From Corythucha ciliata (taxonomy: Eukaryota > Arthropoda > Insecta > Hemiptera > Tingidae): a DNA stretch of 64,000 nucleotides. The stretch covers positions 38,359,253 through 38,423,252 of the forward strand of contig CM075939.1 of NCBI GenBank assembly GCA_038030265.1. The letters run 5' to 3'. The position numbers and the translations under genes are program-made. Positions 59,001 to 64,000 of the stretch are shown piece after piece. Position 1 is the stretch's first letter. Each line of letters starts with the position of its first letter. The notes under the pieces were generated by a model. The model made no database searches and was not told the DNA's origin. It saw only the letters and a program-made list of their open reading frames with translations.

Positions 59001-62000
59001 GAGATAAAAGAACACATTGCTGGTATTTAAAAAATTCGAGGTAAAAATTGACAAAAAGTGTTCACGCGGCTTCAAAATGTTGAATGTTGGCGAAAGCGGT
59101 AATTCATGGGTAAAATTATGAAGTAAGTCGAGGCTTTAATTGAGAAAAAGCGCTCATTCGCAGCTAAAATTCAAAAAGGGGAAAACCAATAAAAAACGCT
59201 AATTTGCGATAAATTTGAGAAAATCCGCTAATACGCGGCTAAAACTGAGGAAATACGATTATTAGCGGCAAAAATGGAGGAAACGCGCCAGCCCGCATGG
59301 CCATAAGAAGTGAATAAAAACGGTAATTCACGGCTAAATGGAGAAAAAGCTCAAATTCGTAGATGAAGTTGGCAAAAAGCACTTAGTAGCTGCTAAAATA
59401 GAGAAAGATGCTAAATCCTGGATCAATTTGAGAAAATCCGCTGATTCCAAGCTAAAATTGAGGAAATGCGGTAATTTGCGGCTAAAATTAAGAAATAATC
59501 CACCGCTAAAATTGCAAAACCAAGATTCTAATTAAAATTTAAAAAATAATCCAGCGCCTATAATCCAGAAGTCGTGACTAAAATTGATAATTAGCACTAT
59601 TTTGCGGCCAAAATAGAAAAAGAGCTCCTGTGAGGTTTGAAATTGAAAAACAACTCTAAATTCATTTCACTTAAAATATTTAATAAATAAATTTAATACA
59701 TACCTACATGAAAAAACCTTACCCACGGCTGAACCTGACAAAGTGAGACAAACCGCTAATTTCCGCCTAAAATTGAGACAAAGAGCTCAATCGCTGCTAA
59801 AAATTGGAAATTTTGCGGCTAAAATTGACAAAAAGCGCTCACGCGCGTCTAAAATATGATATAAAACGCCGCCGGATTATATTAAGTGAAATCAGTAATG
59901 CCCGGGTAAAATTAAGAAATAATCCGCGGCTTTAGTTGAGAAAAAACGCTCATTAGCAGCTAAAATGAAGAACAACAATATGTCAAGAATAGTACGGAAA
60001 GCGCTGATTAACGTCAAAAATGAGGGAAAAGCACTAATCCACACAGTCTCAAGAAGTGATGATTAAAATCGCTAATTCAGGCAAAAATGGGGGAGGGAGT
60101 GCTAATTCGCGGATACATTTGATCAAACCCGCTAATTCGCGGAAAAACGGAGAACAAAACGCTAATTCTCGCCTAAAACGCTCATTCACAACTAAAATGG
60201 GGGAAAAGCTTCAATTCGCGACTAAAGTTAGGAAAAAGGCGCTTATTAGCAGCTAATATGGAGAAAGACTAATTCGTGGATAAATTTGATAAAATCCGTT
60301 GATTCGCCGTTGACGTTGAGGAAATGCCGTAATTCACGGCTAAAATTGTGAAATAATCCATCGCTAAAATTAAAAAAAAATTAGACGTGGCTAAAATGAA
60401 GAAATAGCGCTAAAAATTAGAAATTGCGTTAATTCATGGATCAATTTGAGAAAAATTCGTAATTCACGGCTAAAATTCAGGACATGCTGTAATTCGCGGC
60501 AAAAATGGATAAAAACGTTAACTCACGGCTAAAATAGAGAAAAAGCGCTAATGCGATGCTAAAATTGATAAAAAACGCTAATTCCTGGCGCAGATCCATG
60601 GATTTTCACGGGGGGGGGGGGTCACAAAGAAGTTCCTCCACGTTTTTTTTCTCAAATTTAGCCACAATCAAGCCCTTTTACTCAATTCATCCAAGAAAAG
60701 GACTCAGGAAGGAATAACAGTGAATTAGCGGCTATCCTTACTTTCGGTTTGAATTTTGTGTCGTGAAACGGGAAATGGTGCCCTTTCTCAATTTTAATCG
60801 CGAAAGAGCACTTTTTTAAAATTTTAAACGCGAATCAATTGGGGGTTTTTCCACAAATGAGTGCTTCCTCTCAATTCTAACGTGAACGAGCCCCTTTTTT
60901 TCATTTTTAGCCGTCAAAAGATCTTCATAAACCGCGAATTAGCGTTTTTTGCTTAAATTTGGGAATTGAATATGAGCTCTATTTCTGTATTTTGACTGTT
61001 TGAGGTACTCTTAAACCGCTTCCGGCTCGAGCCAAAACATTTTGAAATTATATCACCTTTCCAATCCCTGGGCTTATTCAAATCGAGACGGATTGAGTGA
61101 AAAAAATCTAAAATTCACGTCTAAAAAGCGCTAATACGCTGCTAAAATTTGATGAAACCCCTTAATTCGCGGCTAAAGTTGAGATATAAAGCACACATAC
61201 GCAACTAAAATTGAGAAAATTCGTTAATCGCTGGTAAAGTTGACAAAAAGCGCTCATTTGCAGTGATAGTGGATAAAAGCGATAAATCGCGGACCAATTT
61301 TTAGAAAATCCTGTCAGGAAAAGCGGTAATTCGCGGCTGAAATTGAAAAAAAAAACGCTCATTTATGGCTAAAATTGTGTAAACGCCGATGCGCGGTTCC
61401 TAGAGGCAAGTTTGCGGATAAAATTAAGGAAAAAACATAATTTAACGCAACGTTGGGTGGGAGGGGGGATGGAAACCTGATGGAAAAAATGCCTGGAAGA
61501 AAAAAGAAAGACTAAATTCATCAGATTTGTGGTGGAACCTCTCCCAAGATAAAATCCTGGATCCGCCACTGCACCGCATGCGGTAAGGGGCTATTCCGCA
61601 CCACACAGTGCTAAAAGGCTGCACACCCTTAGAACAACGGCTGGCTGCGGCCCTGAATCTAAAATATACGTCGTAGTTCAATATACTTCCCTGTCTAATA
61701 TACGTCATAATATACGTCAGATGGTCTGTACGATACGTTGGCACTCGTAACGGATACCTTTTTCGAACAAAATGTCCTCTTCCTCTTAAATTAATTTTCT
61801 AGCCAACTCGTTGGTAACTGCCCAAAGATAACGTCCAAAGTGCGTTTTTTAATTGGTAAGCGGCATGATAAGAAAAACTCCTCCATTGTAAACTAAAAGC
61901 AACCCTAAACTCACAATTCCTCATTTACCCTAAGATATTAATGCGTCAGTTGGGTGGCTTGGCGGGGGACGCTTATTCTACCACCCCACCATCCCCACCT

Positions 62001-63595
62001 ACGCCTAGTCGAAAAAACTTCAGCGACTGTTGAGACCAACAACACGCACAAACCCGCAATGAGGATATTTATGCTACCCCGCCGCGGCTCTAAGAACAAT
62101 AAGGGTGGGGTTTTAAATTGCGATAACCGTTGCAGTGAAGCATCTCCGCAAGATGGTTGCGGGTGTAAGAAGCTTTAAGGGTCCGGGGAAAACTATTCTA
62201 AAGATTTTTCTCGGAACATCCCCCCCCCCTACCATTGTGCCAAACAATGCTCTCTATAGTTGAATCACGTTGGGCAAAACGTCCAACATTTCCTGATATA
62301 GTTAGGCCTTTAGTAAGGCGATATCAAAATCCTCCAATTTTGGTGTGTTTTTTTTTTTCATTTCACGTTGGTTCCCCATACATTTTATCTCGTGACGACC
62401 TGCCGTCATCAATTTCCAATTAGAAAAACAAAAAATGTGCTACTACTTTTCCCGAAAATTTGGTCAGTGCAAGTTTATTTGTATCCAAAATTACCTTTGT
62501 AGGCCGATTGCCATTTTTCCATAACTGGCTGGTTAATGTTTCTGTACTGGTCGATAGCTGAAGACTGGAATGAATTCCGAAATGCCATCACTTTAATTGA
62601 CCGATAGCACTCCCTTTTTTTCTAGATTACTCGCCAATTTATTCAAGGCATTACAATGAACACTATAGTTCAGGATGATCAAGGTATGTAGTTTGGATAA
62701 ATGAGGATAAATCCACACCGGGTCTAATGGATTCACTCAATTTAACGCCGCCTTCAAGCACTCGTCAACCAAAACTGACCCAACGGTGTTTGTTGTCAAT
62801 GTTGCTGCGACTTTTAGAAAAATAAGAAGCCCTAGTATTTAAAAATAAACCCCTTCTTTTTTTGAGTGACAGCTTGTGGAAGAGTAAAATGACTCAACAA
62901 ATGGCTTTTCGAGAGATGAACGATGGGGTAAGGACAGAGCGATCCACGTTTCATGTACGGCTGATGGATTGGTGGTGGGGTAAGGGGTGGGGTATGCTTT
63001 ATAAAGACTCGAATCACTAGATGTCATAATTTATGGGTTGAAATGAAGGAATTCACACAGAGGAAGAAAAGATGGAAATACGCGGTAATGTGCGCTCATC
63101 AAACTATCAGCAGTAGCTATAATTATGTCAGATAAGGTGCGGTTAAATTGAGTCGCTGGCATTGGTTTTTTTGCTTAATGAGAAGAGCTAATACTCTAAT
63201 ACGCAGTGTAAAAGCCGAGGGTCTCGTCTTATTATTATTTTTTAAAATTCTGGGTACTTAAGCGCGGAAAATTGACACGACTCACCAAGAAACTGCTTCG
63301 ATATGAACTCGCCGGCCTTGTTGGGATACATCGCGAAAACATTGAAGCCACCCTCCGAGGGGTCGACTGTTGTCGGTGTCATCGGCCCAGTGTAGAAACC
63401 GAAGGGTTGCCGTGAACCGGCTCCAGCGGTGACTGCAGTTGTCGGCCCGTGAGGATTCACTCCTGGCGTAGGCGGTGGTATGACGAGGGTAATTTGTGGA
63501 CGACCAGATTTTGGCGGCAATTTTGGAGCCGGTGGAGACGACCTGGTCGATTCCGATTGAGACTGACTTTCGGGTCGAGAATCGTGTTCTTCCAT
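47037..63595 (-). CDS. Alternative N-terminal half of a two-pore K+ channel (3 exons, shares or lost its C-terminal half)
   Basis: Exons on -: 63595-63286, 47609-47359 and 47250-47037; phases agree. Exon 1 has a good Kozak context (ACCATGG) and encodes a 103-aa Ser/Pro-rich N-terminus. Its link across a 15.7 kb intron rests on phase and on the absence of another partner, so it is less certain. Exon 2 carries TM1 (WFTHIFLVFLVALYSLLGG, ~139-159) and SKIEGSAETRS. Exon 3 carries the cap and pore loop 1, ending CGTIYTTIG at the same phase-1 position as exon 1 of the 46168 gene. No GYG-TM2-P2 exons lie between 47037 and 46168. The next compatible exon is 44975, giving a 514-aa channel if joined. 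Otherwise this is a truncated duplicate. Confidence 0.75.
47690..48380 (+). repeat. Family E then family A minisatellite stretch
   Basis: At 47690-47960 units resemble ACGAAACTGCAAAGATTTCG (family E); at 47990-48380 family A units appear in plus orientation. It lies in the large K2P intron. From 48380 to 49100 a G-run segment and a right-end-like CAACGCCACTG (about 48640) occur. Confidence 0.65.
49100..50050 (-). pseudogene. Dead non-LTR (Jockey/CR1-like) reverse transcriptase
   Basis: Minus-strand frames carry GVRQSSILGPILFLLFINDL, the catalytic FLYADDTTV and downstream MTYGIEVWGNS, FLLQKAAIRVMCGL and LRVQEAVLFNALPETLK. That order is typical of the RT thumb and C-terminal part of Jockey/CR1-type LINEs. 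The reading frame shifts at least twice. An AATAAATAAA-type 3' tail lies at 49100-49138. It is inactive and inserted in the K2P intron. Confidence 0.85.
50627..50872 (+). repeat. Tandem repeat of TAGAAGAATA units
   Basis: About 245 bp are made of TAGAAGAATA and TAGAAGAATTA variants, giving alternating 10-15 bp periods. The strand is strongly purine-biased. The open frame on the minus strand is a by-product of the repeat. Confidence 0.9.
51420..52570 (+). repeat. Family E traces then family A array
   Basis: GCGAAATTGCTAGTTGCTGG-type units occur around the MITE. From 51880 family A units in plus orientation continue to 52570. A G10 run follows at about 52770, and at 52870-53300 family A units reappear in the opposite orientation. 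Confidence 0.7.
51621..51752. mobile_element. 132-bp MITE-like inverted repeat
   Basis: AGGGGCCTTATTAGAGTTGT plus CGG at the left is matched in reverse complement by CCGACAACTCTAACTACGGC plus CCCT at the right (about 22 of 24). The loop is about 84 bp. The target duplication is unclear. Confidence 0.7.
53040..53157 (+). mobile_element. 3' end of a non-LTR retroelement
   Basis: AT-rich sequence ends TTGTAGGAAGTTGCGCG followed by AAATAAATAAATAAATAAG, a tail typical of CR1/Jockey-type LINE 3' ends. No coding region is attached. It splits a family A stretch. Confidence 0.55.
53300..55750. other. Mostly unique intron sequence
   Basis: No repeat family dominates these 2.4 kb. The short ORFs here (for example 53611-53889 and 54207-54599) have no recognised motif and no splice context. 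G runs lie at about 54030 and 54502. Confidence 0.45.
55752..55899. mobile_element. Complete hairpin MITE (~148 bp)
   Basis: Arms of about 60 bp: the left contains GGCGTTTTCCATTT, CCGCTCTGGAGCCGAGCATT and CCACCCGTCTTCTC; the right is its complement. The loop is about 24 bp (CGTTACCATATATGGTATAA). Fragments of the same family are at 1963-1985 and 43225-43290. Confidence 0.8.
55905..56590 (+). repeat. Minisatellite family F array
   Basis: About 20 diverged units of around 30 bp (TCAAAACCAAATTTCACGGA plus TTTGGCTC) form the array. Isolated units of the same type occur at 7450-7560 and 32225-32310. Confidence 0.75.
56690..58215 (-). repeat. Minisatellite family A array, minus orientation
   Basis: Diverged units (TTTTCTCAATTTTAGCCGCG) with interruptions. 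An AATAATAAATAAATAATAGG tail at about 57675 suggests a LINE 3' end inserted in the array. Orientation reverses across 58215-58390. Confidence 0.75.
58395..61440 (+). repeat. Longest minisatellite family A array, plus orientation
   Basis: About 95-100 diverged units (GGCTAAAATTGAGAAAAAGC). An AT-rich duplicated block (58818-58935) and a head-like CGCAGATCCATGGATTTTCA with G11 (about 60590-60619) interrupt it. A right-end motif CTGGATCCGCCACTG closes at about 61571. Confidence 0.85.
58818..58935. repeat. AT-rich tandem duplication
   Basis: Two copies of about 55 bp (ATATATATTAAAAAGATTAA then ATATATATAGAATATAT and TTTAATAAATAAA) sit side by side. They are more alike than the neighbouring family A units, so the duplication is recent. 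Confidence 0.8.
61600..63230. other. Unassigned intron sequence
   Basis: Mostly unique sequence upstream of exon 2 of the long K2P form. No motif was recognised in its short ORFs. A C8 run lies at about 62221. Confidence 0.4.
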
Positions 63596-63599
63596 GGTC

Positions 63600-64000
63600 A
63601 GAATAACGAAGTCCCTTGTTATGAAAGCGGCTTTTGTTTCATTGAAAAAACAAATTAAAAAAAAAAGAAGATTCGATCGCAACAAAATAAAAAAAAATTA
63701 CCTGAGAAATCCAACCAATTACTTGAAACTAAGCAATTTGGCAATTTATCGCGTCTTGTGTCATCGCCGCACTTGACAATATATCCGAAATCGCGAAATT
63801 CCAACTCCGCGACTCACAAGTGGGACAGTGACTATTCCAAAACACAAAACGCAGATAGACGGCAGGTTGTTGGATGGTGGCGGTACGGGGGTAGGATGAT
63901 GCGAGACGCATACAGTTCATCTAACCTGGGTTACACCCCCAGAAGAGCATCCCTCCCCTCGATATCATCACTCGCTCACACACCCACTTACTCTATCACA
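63600..64000 (-). promoter_or_regulatory. Probable 5' flank of the long K2P form
   Basis: This is the upstream sequence, on the minus strand, of the 63595 ATG. It is A/T-rich near the gene and GC-richer beyond 63760. No TATA or initiator was assigned, and the 5' end of the transcript may lie outside the window. Confidence 0.3.

Overview
This is intron-bearing eukaryotic nuclear DNA, almost certainly from an invertebrate animal. The evidence is spliced genes with GT-AG introns, a metazoan-type SWEET sugar transporter, TWK-type two-pore potassium channel exons, MICOS subunit genes, Ty3/Gypsy and non-LTR retroelement relics and many short DNA-transposon relics. The species cannot be named from the sequence alone.

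Gene layout, left to right. PHAF1 (UPF0183/C16orf70) runs on + from 55 to 9522 in ten exons, with a repeat-filled 7.7 kb first intron. Tail-to-tail with it, NOP2 (rRNA cytosine-C5 methyltransferase) runs on - from 23219 to 10029 in eight exons. Just upstream, also on -, is a canonical MICOS10 gene (24010 to 23569) with one probable GC-AG intron. A SWEET transporter is on + at 33410-34469. A second, divergent MIC10-like gene on - (35899 to 34751) can splice in phase into a long acidic tail. A decayed Ty3/Gypsy element lies at 36.3-38.8 kb. From 63.6 kb down to 44.1 kb on - is a two-pore K+ channel locus. Two different N-terminal halves, each with TM1 and the first pore loop, stop at the same splice phase inside the first selectivity filter and could join one common C-terminal half. 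A dead non-LTR reverse transcriptase lies inside the large first intron of that locus.

More than half of the window is highly diverged short-period tandem repeats, mostly about 30 bp. They are called here families A (AATTCGCGGCTAAAATTGAG type), B (ATTCGCGCCCTAAAAATGGC type), C, D, E and F. A and B share a common framework. Several arrays lie next to a recurring boundary motif of the type CAGTGGCGGATCCAGG plus a G run. In two cases (18935-21413 and 41293-43115) the boundaries carry 8-bp flanking duplications, which suggests non-autonomous hAT-type transposons with minisatellite interiors. Other mobile relics include TTAA-flanked elements, a 170-bp TAA-flanked Harbinger-like MITE, long hairpins (one around a tRNA-Thr-like sequence, one with hammerhead-like motifs) and nested insertions.

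All exon models were built by eye from homology remembered for these families, splice-site consensus and phase bookkeeping. No alignment, transcript or database search was available.
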